Notes: generated by a model not told the origin, from the sequence alone. DNA of 36,281 bases from Chromera velia (GCA_018398765.1 JAHBMJ010000309.1:1-36281); one strand, 5' to 3'. Positions 1 through 11,825 are shown, counted from the stretch's first letter. Translations and numbers: made by a program.

Positions 1-438
1 ATTGATTCAGAGGAAAAGCTTTGTCTGAGAAGTCCAGTCAAAATACAGTACTGACCGAGGCTTGAACGTGGTCCTTTTTTTGGGTTGTCTCCTTACCAGC
101 GCATCTGCTGGTGGAAGCGTTGGTCCCAAGACGGTCTCTAAGTGAATCGAAGGGAACTGTACTTGTTGTATCTTCCACCATCAGACTCATCTCTGTGTCT
201 GGTGACTCTCCTGACCACTGTAACAGCTCAGACTCCCTTGCCGCTTCACTTGATGTAGGGCTGGGCTGGCATGTCTGTGTTGCCGGGTTCCACCACCTAG
301 TTCCGCACCCGGCCCAACTTCCGCCGCACAGTCTGTAGTATACATGCAAATGAGCGTTGTTAAATGAGAGTTGACAAAAGCACACAAAACCTCTGTACAT
401 ACACACAGTGTTACACACACATACGAGAGGGAGAGAGC

Positions 439-484
<46 letters not shown>

Positions 485-1740
485 TATATATATGTGCATG
501 TTTGAAAAGCTGCATGCATCAGACTTCAATGACGAAGAAGATTGATTCTGCAACTGACCAGATGTTGAGGTTAATATATTGACTGACTGACAGTAACTGA
601 CTATCACAATCTATTAAAATTTTCTGGATCTTATAGAAGAGTTTGACTGGACGTAGGAGATCCTCTCCTAGTTGATCGGTCGACATGGACAGAATGATTT
701 TGGCTGCATGCATATAACAAGAGACGGCGAAGAGCCACAAAACATACACGCACAGACTGTCAGAGAGGCGACTGTAGAGAAGACTTGTCTGCATTGTGGA
801 GTGCTTGATGTCAGGCCTCAGGTACAAATTATACTATAAAGAGTTGATAGTTAATTTTATTGGCAGCTATTTAAAAAGCTCTATGCACTGTAGTATGCAG
901 AGCATTGAGCGTTATAGCTATCGATGTCCAAGCGTACGCTGCGCGTATGCCACTAACCTGTGGCGTGGGGCTGGGGTCCCACACTGCACTGCCGGCAGCA
1001 GCCAACCGACACCGGCCTCACAAGTTCAAGATAAGTTTTCAGGACGGCACCTGCACCGCACCTGATTCTAAACCCCGCATTTCCAGCACAATCTAATCAT
1101 ACCTTACTTAAGAAACTCGGGGACGCTGAGCATGAATCTGCTCTCTAATCAAAAAGCTATGGTATCGTTTTTGAGACCTCGGAAAGCCGCTTTTTGTCTT
1201 TGCCAAAATTTTATAAATTCTCCTCACTTTCGTGGGGCTACATTTGTTTTTCGGGTCCGGCAAAAAAAAAATCTCGTGCGCGCGTCTCCTCGCGGTGAAG
1301 CCATGTGAAGCTGGCTGCAGCTGCGTTTGTATATCTCTGCAATCCTTTACAAGCTGAACTTCTTCTCTTCCTGATCGCTTCTTACTCAGCGACGTTACTG
1401 AATGAATTTTTCATGGATGTGACCCTTTGTAATGAATTTTTGCCGAACCCTTCTGAGATTCCCGGTGTGCGAGACTCTGAGAATTCACTGTCCATTGCAA
1501 GCCGTCTCAATGGAGCATAGCAGGATATGCGTCGATGGGACATTAAAGACATCAACCATATTCAAACCAGGGACGGCCTCTTCTCGACTCTTTCATTCGT
1601 ACCAGAGTGTGCACTGTTGGCACGGTGCTCTAGAGTGATCAATCTGGCAGCTCCCTGTGACGGGGGGGGGCAAAGCCCACCTCCAGTCGCGCCGTCTCTT
1701 GTTGCTTGGATACTTGCGTCTCATTAAATTTTTGCGCCTT
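1..1740. other. Region without a recognisable gene
   Basis: Short open frames occur on both strands, but none shows a recognisable domain, a credible intron-exon structure or consistent coding character. The stretch from about 900 to 1090 is more GC-rich than its surroundings and has two overlapping short frames, but I do not recognise either product. Two copies of the palindrome TGCATGCA occur at 511-518 and 705-712. Confidence 0.5.
421..480. repeat. GA microsatellite
   Basis: Sixty bases are almost pure (GA)n, with a few interruptions in the first half. On the other strand it reads as (TC)n and produces a spurious serine/leucine-rich open frame. Confidence 0.95.
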
Positions 1741-1975
1741 AGTGATGGACTGATAGACCAAGCCGACAAATTAACAGACTGACGGGGCTAACTGATGGAC
1801 GAAGCTGAAAGACCTAGCTGATCGAAGCCTGATGGACAGACGGAGCTGAGGCCAAGTGACAGACAGTGGACGACAGTGGACTGACAGACCTTACAAGCTG
1901 ATGATTATGGGCTGACGGGCCTGGCTGATGAAGCTGACGGATTGGCGGACGGAGCTTATAGACCTTCTGACTTTC
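1740..1975. repeat. Degenerate short-motif repeat leading into the 35-bp satellite
   Basis: The stretch is built from many imperfect copies of short words such as CTGACGGA, CTGATGGAC and GAAGCTGA, with no fixed period. It adjoins the 35-bp satellite directly. It may be an older, eroded part of the same repeat locus. No gene is visible. Confidence 0.55.
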
Positions 1976-2835
1976 AGCATCTCTGCCTGCCTGACTGCTA
2001 TCCCAGTTTTGGCTTCTCTGCCTGCCTGACTGCCTTCCGAATATCAGCTTCTCTGCCTGCTTGACTGCTTTCCGAATCTCGGCTCTCTACCTGCCTGACT
2101 GCCTTCCGAATCTCGGCCTCTCTGCCTGTGTGACTGCCTTCTAAGTTTCGGCCTCTCTGCCGGCATGACTGTCTTCCAAATTTCGGCCTCTCTGCCTGCC
2201 TGACTGCCTTCCAAATCTCAGCGTCTATGCCTGCCTGACTGTCTTCCAAATTTTGGCCTCTCTGCCTGCCTGACTGCCTTCCGAATTTTGGTCTCTCTGC
2301 CTGCCTGACTGCTTTCCGAATTTTAGCCTTCTAGAATGCGTGGCTGCCTGCCAAATTTCGACGTCTCTGCCTGCCTCACTGCCTTCCGAATTTCGACCTT
2401 CTTGAATGCCTGACCTAGTGCCTGACTGCCTTCTGAGTTTCGGCCTCTCTGCCTGCCTCACTGCCTTCCGAATCTTGGCGTCTATGCCTGCCTGACTGCC
2501 TTCTAAATTTTGGCTTCTCTGCTTCTCGATTGTCTTCCAAATTTCAGCGTCTCTACCTGCCTGCATGCCTGGCTGCCTGCCAAATTTCGGCCTCTCTGCC
2601 TGCTTCACTGCCTTCCGAATCTTGGCGTCTATACCTGCCTGACTGCCTTCCGAATCTTGGTCTCTTTGCCTGCCTGCCTGCCTTCCGAATTTCGGCCTCT
2701 CTGCCTGCCTGACTGTCTTCTGAATTTCGGCCTTCTAGAATGCCTAACTGCCATCCCAGTTTCGGTTTCTCTGTCTGACTGACTGCCGGTGGAACTTCAG
2801 CCTTCTTGCCTGCCTGACTGCCTTCCTTCAGGAGA
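1976..2835. repeat. 35-bp tandem repeat (minisatellite), about 24 units
   Basis: Each unit runs CTCTGCCTGCCTGACTGC followed by CTTCCGAATTTCGGCCT, about 35 bp. Units differ by scattered substitutions, and a few have small length changes, for example near 2330-2350 and 2400-2420. The middle of many units contains CCGAA-T-TTCGG, an inverted repeat about a single base. Since 35 is not a multiple of three, translation rotates through all three frames, yet long frames stay open on both strands because the unit is poor in stop codons. These frames (LPACLTAFR on +, QAERPKFGRQ on -) are treated as by-products of the repeat. A thinned-out continuation reaches about 3140. Confidence 0.9.
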
Positions 2836-3140
2836 CGTTTGTTTTATACCACAGACTGAGTCCTTTCTCAACTCTCACAAAGGTAGGTCTTTGCATCTTC
2901 GTTAAGGCCGCAGTCTTCAAACTGTGAAAGGGAGCAACGCCCCTACCTGCCGAGCCTGTGTTCTTTTCTGCCTGCCTGACTGCCGTTCGAAACTTTGCTC
3001 TTCTTACCTGCCTAACTGCCTTCCATATTGCAGCCTTTCTGTCTGCCTCAATGCTTTCCCATTTGTAACCTTCCTGCCCGCCCGATTGTCTTCCCCATTT
3101 TGGCCTTCCTGCCTAGCTGTCCAATTGTCTTTCCAATTTA
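2836..3140. repeat. Eroded continuation of the 35-bp satellite
   Basis: Scattered CTGCCTGACTGC and TTCC-ATTT-GGCCTTC words recur at about 2955-3140 with poorer conservation and irregular spacing, separated from the main array by about 110 bp of unrelated sequence. This looks like the mutated edge of the array. Confidence 0.6.
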
Positions 3141-4018
3141 GGCTTTTTTGGCCCCTCCTCCTGACGCCCATCGTTAAGCAGTGCCTCATATGAATTGAAA
3201 ACAAATCAGTGATAATCATGAGAAGAAATGTCTCAATCATATCGATTCAGGGCCATTCAGATGCAGTTCTTGTTATGTTTTTGTGCTAGTGCTTACAATG
3301 ATACGTAGTCAACAATTTGTTCTTAGTAAATACTAGATAAAATATTTATTTAAATTTGTATTTCACTAAGTATTTTATTTTTTAAAACTTCCCATATACA
3401 TGCAGTAATTTTTAGGATTAGGATTAGGGAAAGGGGGGGGATGATTAAGCCTCGGCGGCGTATGAGCCAGCTATGCATTTTATCATCTATAACATTATAT
3501 TTTTTTATATTTTCTTAAACATACATTGTATATATGATTGTAATAAAAAAAAATACTATAATTTATAAACTCTTTTGCCTTCTAAATTAGTTCGATCAAC
3601 ATCTTTAAAAGACTTCTTTCACATTTTTTTTTTTTCCAGATATTTTTATGCATTTTTTACAATTATTTTCACTTATGAGTGTCAAAATCCCGTACTTTGG
3701 CACGGTATTGCTGGATTTTTGGAGCTACTAAAAAAAAAAAAACGAACTTGAGTTCGCGCGCATTCGTGCGCGGAGTGCATCATTGCACACGCCGGTCAAA
3801 TGCATGCCAATATTAACAGGTGTCTATATGGTGTCTATTAATCAAACGCAGCATCTTTCGCTTCAGACAACCGCCTCAGACACCGACACCCCCTTGAAGG
3901 AGAATACATTGCAGGTTCTGGGTGCACTTTTTGTCTATCTGCGTGTTGGTGCATGTCTGCGTTGTTGTTTGATGACCAAGGAATCTGGAGGAGACGGCAA
4001 CCGAAAGGGAGAGTGAGG
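3141..4018. other. AT-rich spacer and presumed upstream region of the RAD18-like gene
   Basis: The AT-rich spacer from 3240 to 3730 contains many homopolymer A/T runs and no gene. From about 3760 composition becomes balanced. A TGCATGC motif lies at 3801-3807, about 215 bp upstream of the chosen RAD18-like start codon. No TATA box could be assigned with confidence. Confidence 0.5.
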
Positions 4019-7000
4019 ATGAGCGTTGAAGAGTCTCCCCTCTCGCTCTGGAAGCGCTTCGAGTCCCATCTCAAGTGTCCAATTTGTAAGGGCTTCTTCA
4101 CTGTCCCCACGGTGACGGACTGCGGGCACGTATTTTGTTCCAGCTGCATCCGCCAATTCTTTCTGTCGAATGAGAAGAAGCACAATTGCCCGTCCTGCAA
4201 CAAAGAGTGCGCCTCGGTCAGTGACTGCATGCCCTGCTCTTTCTCACACACCGAAATAATCTCGATTTCCCAGTACGGCCCAAATTTCTGTATGAATTTG
4301 TTTGCAGGGCAAATTGAAAGAGGTGAAGGCCCTGTATAGCGCAGTCCAAAGTCTGGTGGAAACTCGGGAAGGCCGACTCCGAAAATTTGTCAGGAAGGCT
4401 CTCAGAGAGGCTTCAAGTGAAGAATTCGAAAATACGCCCGTCAGTCTCCAGCTATCTCTTGTTTGATCCCTCCCTGCATTTCTGTAGCTCTGTATCCCCG
4501 TTTATCCCATGCACCGCTGAACTTCCTACAGAGTTCTGTGGGCGGAGGGGAATCTGCATCCGTTCGACTGGACCTCTACTGCCTCCTCTTCTTCCCTCCC
4601 GCTTCTTTTCTGCCCGCCACTTTCCACTCCGCTGGGATGCTTTTGGCATTCCTTCCTTTCTTCCTCTGTGCCTTGTTTCCTGCCTCCCTTCCGTCCTGCA
4701 TCTCCTTCGCTTGACCTTCTGTCGTTCCTCCTTGTCTTTCCTTCTCTTCGAAAGTGTCCGCTCCCCCCTTGCTCTCCTCTCCTTCCCAGGTGTCCAAGAG
4801 GTTCTCTCGTCAAGCAGCCAATGGAAGATCTGGTGCCTCTTCTTCCTCTTCCTCTTCCTCAAGGGACCCTGTGGATATGCCAATCACAGCACAGTCGCAG
4901 GTGGGCGGGGAGCTGTAGGTAGAAAAGACAAGGCCGCAGCTGGGTAGAAAGGTGGGCAAACAGGCCTGGGTAGTTAGACTGGCCTGCCGCAATCCAGGGA
5001 GGCATGCAGAGAGTGAATCAGACGTGCAAGCCTGAAGAGAGATGCAGAATCGAAGTTACTTCAGTGAGTCACACCGGGAGGCCTCTTCTGTTTCTGCTTC
5101 TTCTTCTGCTTCTTCTTCTTCTTCTTCTTCTCTTCTTCTTCTTCTTCTTCTTCTTCTTCTGCTGCTGCTGCTGCTGCTGCTTCTACTACTACTAATACTT
5201 CCACTACTACTACTTCTACTACTACTACTATTACTTACTCAGAGATGAGAAGGATCCGAAAGAGACACAAATGGAGACAGCTTTTCTTCTTCTTCCTTTG
5301 CCACCCCCTAGCAGCCCAAACGGATTCCGGTGTATCATCTGATGAAAGGAAAGAAGGGTAACAAGGACCTCGAACAGATGATGATCGAGGCCGGACTGAA
5401 GGATGCCCTCAAAACGATCCCAGAGAAGGAGAGAGATGCCAGGGAGAAACTGCACAGCGACACGCTGATGAGGTTCAACGCGGAAATAGACAGGGCCAAA
5501 TGCGGAGAGGAACTCCAAAAATCCGGAGGCCCCTCCTTCAGGGTAGGCCCCCCTCTTTTTCTGTTCTATTACCGACTGTGCTCTGCCGCGAGGCTGGCTA
5601 TGCATGCTGCCTTTAAGTAAGCGTCCGTCCCCGTTCTTTTTTTGCTGTAGCAAGAAATGAAGGGGAAAGCAACAACGAGAAGAGAGGAGAAATGATTCTT
5701 CACCGGCTAACGTTTCTTTCGCCCTTTGTCACTTGTTTGCCTGCAATCTCTTTGGCCCGCAATTCGCCAATCTGCCCATTCAGCCGTTTTCTTTCTGCCC
5801 ACACAGACCAGCTTTCTGTCTCTCTCGCTTCCTGTCCCGTCTCCTTGCTGAGGCCAAAGTGTCCCTCCCGTCAGCTCTTTCTTCTTTCTGGCCTCTTTCT
5901 ACCTCTGAGCCTCCCCCCAGAATCATTGGTTTCCTTCTTATCAAATGGTCTGTCTGTCCTTTCACTCCGATTTTTGCGATTCTTTCAGCCCCGAAGTCTT
6001 CGCGAAATTGCCCAGGAGACCTTTCAGGAATACAAAGCGGTCAGTCTGTCAGGCAGTCAGAAAAAGAATGCGTGAGTTTAGCTCCGCTCCCCGTCAAGAA
6101 GAAGAAGCAGAAGAAGAAAAAGAAGTCAGTAAGAGACGGGCTGTTTTGTTTTGCCCGAGGGGACTAATGCATCCGTGTCCCTCTTGTTTCTTCGTCCCCT
6201 TTTGCGCATCTCTGACGTCGAAAGTCTATGTGCTGTTCTTTCTTGCGCCTCTTCCCAAAACTCCGCCCCTTCTCTCTCTCCTCTTTGTCGTGCAGCGTTC
6301 AAAGAGTCAGAAGGAGGGGGCGGGACAAGGCCACAGAAAAGGGTTAATGGCCACTCTGAACGTGAACAGACCAGCCACGCAGGCAGACGAGGGAGAAAAG
6401 GTGAGGGAAGCAGGGTAGAATTTCGTTTGAGTGCCGGTTTTTTTTTCTCTTTCGACCTCTTTTCTCCCTTCACGCATATCTGCGTACCTGCCTGCCTGGC
6501 TTTTTTCTCACGCACCCTCCATCCCCGTCTCGAAGCACCGTCTCTCATTCTCGTTCTTCTCCGCAGAGAGAGAGACGCAGTGGGTGAGTGGGAGAGCCTA
6601 ATGGTGGGTGAGAGGAAGAGGGCTTTTGTTACCAGGGAGAGATATTACGACGAGCAAACTGGACGCTCTCTCTCCGTGTGTGTGTTTGTTTGCAGGACCT
6701 CCGAGAGGCTGCAGAGAGACAGAAACAGATGATATTGGAGAAGCGCCGAGCAGAAAGAAAAAGGAGGAAAGCTGAAAAGAAGGGAAAGGGGGGGGAACAA
6801 GGAAACGACCAAGAGGAAGGGGAAGGGGAAGGAGAGCATGACGACAAAGAAATGGGTATAGGTGCAGCAGGAGAAAGGGAAGGAGAAGGAATCGAAAGGA
6901 GACCCCTCATTGAGCCTGTGTCCTCAGTCTCTGTGCCTGCCTCTGCTCCTCTCCCCCCGGTTTCGCACGAGGACGCAGACCCAGCGGCTGCCTCTGCCTC

Positions 7001-8744
7001 CTCCTTTCCTGTTCCTGCACCAGATCCCCCCGCACCCGCACCCGCCAATTCAGACTCATCAGGGGAACCGGAACGGCAGCCCCCGTGCGCGGCAGAGGCA
7101 GAAAACGCGGGGGGGAAGAGGCCCATGGGGCAATCACAGAGTCGAGACCCACAGACAGTGCAGACACAAACACAAACACAAGCACATCAGAAAAGGATCA
7201 GAACAGAACCTCGTTCGAACTCGTCTTCCCCTTCAGAAGAACAGAAGGACGATGGCCCGTCCCCTCTGCACTCTTCTTCCTCCTCTGCCTCTGCTTTTGC
7301 CTCCACAACCGCACCAGCCGTGTCTCATGCCCAAAGGCCCCTCCGTCCAACAGCCCCACAGCCGAAAGGAAAAGCCCAGCCCGCACAGCAACAGGCAGGC
7401 ACGGCACGCACAGCCCCCACGGGAGGAGGCATCAGGGACATTCGACAGAATCGTCAGAGATCCACCCGCCCCCTCGATTCCTTTTTCGCCCCCAAGGCTC
7501 CTCTTACAGCTCCATCCGCAGCCGCAGCAGGCAAGGGGGCTGGAACGGGGGGGATTCCAAAGTTTCGGTCTGGGAAGGGTGGTGGGGTTTCGTTGGTTGA
7601 GAAGGGTTTGCAAGAAAATTTGCCTCCTGGCACCCTGCAGCAGGGGTCTGGCGGACCTGGAGGGGCTTTTTTTGGTGCTGCGGGTGGTGGTGGAAATCGC
7701 ACCGACAAAGGGGGAAACAGCCTGCTGACCCAGCAGCAGGCAAAGGCAGCCGATCAGAGAGTAAACCGACAACAACCACAGGTGAGTACGAGAAAGGAAG
7801 GAAGATCTTCTTTTTCCTTTCCCCTCTCAGATCCGAATTTTGTTTCAATCAATCAAGCAGTCTGTAAGGATTCTTTTCTCAAATCATTAACGAATTCCCT
7901 GATCGAATGCGGCTCCCATTGCTGGGTGGCTACCTGGTTTGCTATTAATATCTTGACGACCGACGGGGGGGCACAGTCTCTCCTCAGACATGAAATTCGA
8001 TTCCTGCAAGCTGTAATTAATTCGGCATCAAACGAGAACAATTCCCTTTTTGAAAATGTCCCCCTGACTCCTGTCTCTGATTAAAATTCCTTCATGCATG
8101 CATGCATGCAGGCCCACGCTGGTCGGAACGTCTCCCCCCCCCAGCAGCAGCAGCCGGATGGGGGGCCTGAGGTGATTCAGATCTCTGACTGCTCTGATCT
8201 TGACGACGATCTCGGGTCGGGGAAGAGAGAAAGAGAAGAAGAGGGTGCTGGTGGGGGGGGCCCTGGGGAGGCATCAGTGCCGTCTTTGAAGAGGAAGTCG
8301 TTGCCGCGTTCCGCAAAGAGGGGACGGGCAGGGGCCCCCTCTAGTAGTCAGGAGACAGACGCGGGGGGGGGTACGGGAGGGAGAGAGGGGAAAGAAAGCG
8401 GTGCCAAGCGGCCCCGGGGAAATTCCTCGTTGAAGGTTCCTCAGGGTGCCTCTGCCTCTGCAGGCTCTTCATGTGCGTCTTCCTCGTCTACCACAGACCC
8501 AGGCAGCCTGTCTGGGTCTGGGTCGAGGTCGACGCACAGAAGCAGCCAGAACGCTCCGATGAATGGGGGCTTTTCCGGCAATGGCAGTTTGTCACTCCCG
8601 CAGGCTTCCTCAGTCCAGTCAGGAGCCGTGAGTGGGGATGCAATCCACCACTTAGCAGGAGAGGGGGGGCACGGACACGACGGCAGAGCAGACGTGAACG
8701 GCTTCGAAGAGGACGTGTTGGATCTTGATATGGGATCTGACTGA
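4019..8744 (+). CDS. RAD18: RAD18-like RING E3 ubiquitin ligase, eight exons, about 848 aa
   Basis: Modelled exons: 4019-4216, 4308-4439, 4790-4900, 5312-5542, 5989-6039, 6296-6400, 6696-7781 and 8112-8744; all seven introns are phase 0. RAD18 with RAD6 monoubiquitinates PCNA at stalled forks. Residues 20-60 form a complete C3HC4 RING (C20, C23, C35, H37, C40, C43, C57, C60). Exon 4 (residues about 148-224) carries the SAP-like block beginning IPVYHLMKG and ending TLMRFNAEIDRAK, followed by REIAQETFQEY, which parallels the RAD18 SAP region and its downstream helix. The usual UBZ4 C2HC finger of RAD18 is not visible. The C-terminal 570 residues are low-complexity (Q, S, P, G) but contain a PIP-like motif STRPLDSFFAPK (532-543), a SUMO-interacting-type VIQISDCSDLDDD (659-671) and basic NLS-like KRKSLPR and KRPRG stretches. 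The start at 4019 sits 19 residues before the RING; an in-frame ATG at 3953 is possible. RAD18 identity rests on RING plus SAP. Confidence 0.8.
5091..5237. repeat. Compound CTT/CTG/CTA trinucleotide microsatellite in RAD18 intron 3
   Basis: (CTT)n passes into (CTG)n and then (CTA)n within the third intron of the RAD18-like gene. It ends about 75 bp before the exon 4 acceptor and forms part of a long pyrimidine-rich approach to that acceptor. Confidence 0.9.
8094..8111 (+). promoter_or_regulatory. CATG/TGCA repeat at the last intron's acceptor in RAD18
   Basis: Four and a half tandem CATG units run straight into the AG that I use as the acceptor of exon 8 (exon starts at 8112). Contraction or expansion of this tetranucleotide would change the spacing upstream of the splice site. 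The same TGCATGCA word appears upstream of three genes in this window. Confidence 0.5.
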
Positions 8745-9879
8745 TTTGTAAGGGCGAGGNGGGGGGGGGGGGGGGGAGGAGTGAACACGCCTAAGTTGCC
8801 GATCGAGAGGGGATTGAGGAGCGGAGGCAGGGGTATGCGCAGTTACCTCGTCTAGCTGATGCGAAGAAGAAAGCAAAAAAACCAGATGGATGGTGCATGC
8901 ATGCGTCTTTGGAAGTGCACGTTGCCTGCCGGCAAGCCAAGTGAATAGTGAATCCGAGTACTTCTCCACTTTCTACAATTCTGGTTGCGTTTTCTTCGTT
9001 AATTGTTTCAAGAAAGTATCCACGTGGCATCAGTGTGCACGGTTGATGCATCCATATATCGCAACAACGTAAAACATTGAACGCAATCCGATTTGGGATT
9101 CCAACTTAGTACACTATCATGATTATCATGTATACGCCATAGTAGCCAGCTACTAATTTTTGGGTGTCTGTATTTTCGTGTAGTATATCAGCTTCAAAGT
9201 AGGCCTCAAAATTGTTTCTAAACATCTGCATCACAGAAAAGTTGGGGGGAAAAGTTGAACCGTGAACCTAGAAATAAACGGAAGTGGGATTAAAGCGCCC
9301 CTCTGAAAAATAAAAAAAAATGTAATCTGACTGTGTGCAATCTTAGGGTGACGCAACGATTAGTTTATCTAAAAAATGTAAGTTTTACTGAAGTTTTACA
9401 GTCTGAAAGATATATGTACTAAGACACACCCACCCTCAGATAAATATAAGTTAATATAAGTAAGTGTCTTATCGGATGTTCATTAACTATCATTAACGCA
9501 GCGGTCGACTTAAAAATCATGTGTATAGAGAGCAGTAAAGAGAATTTTTATGCGAATCTCCGATACTTTTCGGGACCTTGGAATCGTATTTACCCACACT
9601 CTATAGCTAGACCCGGCGACAAACTTCATCCTCGCACTTTCCTTCGTGCCGCTCCGCACGCGCATTCACTGTAATTAATATTAATATCTGCACATGTCCG
9701 TATATATATTTTTAGATATATATTTACTTCATATATACGCAAGTGTCACAAGACAGACATATATAATATATTAATTACAAAGGTGCAGAAACGCTGTTTA
9801 TGCTTGACTAGTAGTAGTATAAGCATGTCCACGATCAAAAAGCATAATTGCGAACTGGTTTGAAGTCGGACAAAAGCAG

Positions 9880-9916
<37 letters not shown>

Positions 9917-10088
9917 AGTTTCCCCATCGGATGCTCAAGAAACGTGTGTCCGTAAATATTTAAATGCTCCTTTGTACTGAGTTCTTTCCTGCTCTGAAAG
10001 AAGGCATGCTTCCCAGCTGGTTCGGCACTGCATAATAAAAGCTGCTTAGAGCTTTACGGGCGTAGGTCGTACTTTTTTCTCGCAATCT
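8745..10088. other. AT-rich intergenic spacer with (TA)n microsatellite
   Basis: No open frame with coding character is present. TGCATGCATGC occurs at 8894-8904. A (TA)16 microsatellite lies at 9883-9914. The presumed 3' end of the RAD18-like transcript is in the first few hundred bases, but no single polyadenylation signal stands out. Confidence 0.5.
8757..8776. other. Poly-G run with one undetermined base
   Basis: A run of about 18 G with one N lies 13 bp downstream of the RAD18-like stop codon. It is a likely sequencing or assembly weak point. The other gaps in the window are also flanked by G or C runs. Confidence 0.8.
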
Positions 10089-10166
10089 TTGACAGTATGC
10101 AGCAAGCTGTCACGTATCTCAAACAGAAACATCTATTTCTCTAGAAGAGGATTCTCTGACCAAAAA

Positions 10167-11222
10167 ATGTGCGCGTTCACAGAAAGTATCAGGCTGGGCC
10201 TGTTGAGTGTGCAACGGGTTATCTATTCGCCTTCTTTGATCAAATGCAGTCCACAAAAGGGATCCATGCGCTCTTCCATTCAATTTCTTACAACAAAAGC
10301 CTTCCAACGTGATCCTACTCTCACGTCTCCCAAAAAGAACATTCTGCGAGGTGGAGGTCCCCAGAATCTTGGTGCGACATTCAGACTCGTCAACATCCAG
10401 CAGGGTCTTGAAATGGAACAAGCTGCAATTTCACTGCTTCGCCAAACCTTTTGCCCAGCCGATCAGTTCGAGGGGCTTGAAGAACCCGCGTCACCCCTTC
10501 CTCACTTTGCCCAGGCAGATCTAGCGGTACGACCCATCGGTTGTTCTGAGGACTTGTGGCTGCCTGTGCAGGTAAAATTAACAGCAGGGCTCTCTCAGGA
10601 GAATGGAAAACGTTCGATCTCCTGGTGTTTCACTGGTGTGCATGGGTATGGAGGGATGTTCATAGTCTGTATTTCCTTTAAAATGGGGTCGCAACATCTA
10701 CCGAGGATGTGGCTTTTCCCAGGAAATTCACTAGACAGACTTCGGGGTCAGGCGTTTCTGCAGATAACCCTAAGCGGAAAAAATGATACCAAAGAAAGGA
10801 GGTGCAGCTTTGAGCAGAACGACGTGTGGGGGCGCCACGTTGGACAGTCTCTGTACACTATCTGGCAGAATGCAAGGACACATAGAAACTTGTATCGCTT
10901 GTGCGATCTTCGGACTCTGCAGACCCAACTCAGCTGGAATCACCTTGTAGAGTGGTAAGCACTTCAGAAGTGTAGAGTGCTCTTTGAAAGCATCCACGGA
11001 GGGGTTTTGGTCCATGAGGCTCCATCCTCATTCTTTCCATATGATATTAGGTTTGCCTTGCTGGTAGAGGTCAGAGAGATTAGAAAAAGGTTACAGTTAA
11101 AGAGTGCTACTTTCCGTAAGGCATATCGATTTACCCACGTGAACTCACATAAAATGGTTCGAACCGAGTCCGTGACGTATGAAGAGGATAACTTTGACTT
11201 GTTTTTGATAACACCTCCCTAG
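10167..11222 (+). pseudogene. Copy 1 of an unrecognised protein with two PD-(D/E)XK nuclease-like domains
   Basis: I do not recognise this family by name. The frame is open from 10089, with the first ATG at 10167. It runs to 10958 and, after a single in-frame stop, continues in the same frame to 11222; the second tandem copy is similar across the whole stretch. Domain 1 has a conserved Glu helix (GLEMEQAA), an Asp strand (ADLAVRPIG), a Q-x-K strand (LPVQVK), then W-x-F...GYGGMFIVCIS and a Trp (MWLFPG). Domain 2 shows YDIRF, RLQLKSA and a final YEEDNFDLFLI. The pattern Asp strand, Q/E-x-K strand, then a later Y-x(2-3)-D/N-FD strand is typical of PD-(D/E)XK folds. Cleavage activity is inference. 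The single stop could mean one broken gene, two genes or a missed intron. It has no recognisable transposon ends, and flanking DNA is AT-rich. Confidence 0.5.
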
Positions 11223-11360
11223 AAACGAAGCATAGTCCACAGTTACAGCACAACTTCCTCTGATAGCACTAAGCTTCTAGCTCTAGCTAGAGCTCCAATA
11301 CCCCAGAGAGGTGTCGTTTTTTCTATTTTATCTCGGTCGAGGAGCTTGTAAAGGAATTAA

Positions 11361-11825
11361 AGCGTCATATCTGGAGACAGAGGGGACGTAACAGGGGTCA
11401 CGGGTTTTTGCTTAGATTTTTGTGAGCCACCTCCCGGCACTAACCTACTAGACAAAAAATTTTGTTCAACGAGGCTCCTGAAATGGAGACTCAACATATT
11501 TTGTCTTCCAACTGCAGGAAAACAAATCTTTCAGATCCTGTCCGCGTGGAGTGATGGGGGGCGCCACCGATCGGAGGCGAATAGAAGTACTGAAAGTGCC
11601 TCTACAGTCAAAGAGGACTGTGAAGAAGGTGTACAGAAAGAAAACGTCGCAGAGGTAGATGGAGAAAAGTCTAACATCCGGCATGTCCAATTAAATTCAC
11701 AGCCGTCGAATCCCTACCTCCAACAGCCAGCAGGCTCAGGTTATCTAAAAATCTCGTATAACTGCCGAGAAGCAGATTGTGTGCCCTACATTTGCATGTG
11801 TCTTCTGCAGATAGTAGTCACATAA
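11361..11825 (+). other. Long open frame upstream of nuclease-like copy 2, possible N-terminal part
   Basis: About 154 codons are open without interruption in the same reading frame as copy 2 downstream. There is no early ATG, so a simple start-to-stop search misses it. The translation begins around RLLKWRLNIFCLPTAGK and continues through ILSAWSDGGRHRSE, then an acidic stretch (VKEDCEEGVQKEN). No domain is recognised. It may be an exon or a decayed N-terminal region of copy 2; copy 1 has no obvious counterpart. Confidence 0.3.

Noticed and set aside
1998-2782. Open frames on both strands of the 35-bp satellite as repeat proteins
   Set aside because: The unit length is not a multiple of three, so the translation shifts frame with each unit. 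Openness follows from the lack of stop codons in the unit.
3412-3430. Telomere-like TTAGGATTAGGATTAGGG
   Set aside because: Only about three imperfect units in AT-rich spacer; too short for an interstitial telomere array, and chance is plausible.
6567-6583. Possible micro-exon AGAGAGAGACGCAGTGG in RAD18 intron 6
   Set aside because: 17 nt would break frame; a 15-nt variant is possible, but nothing conserved supports it.
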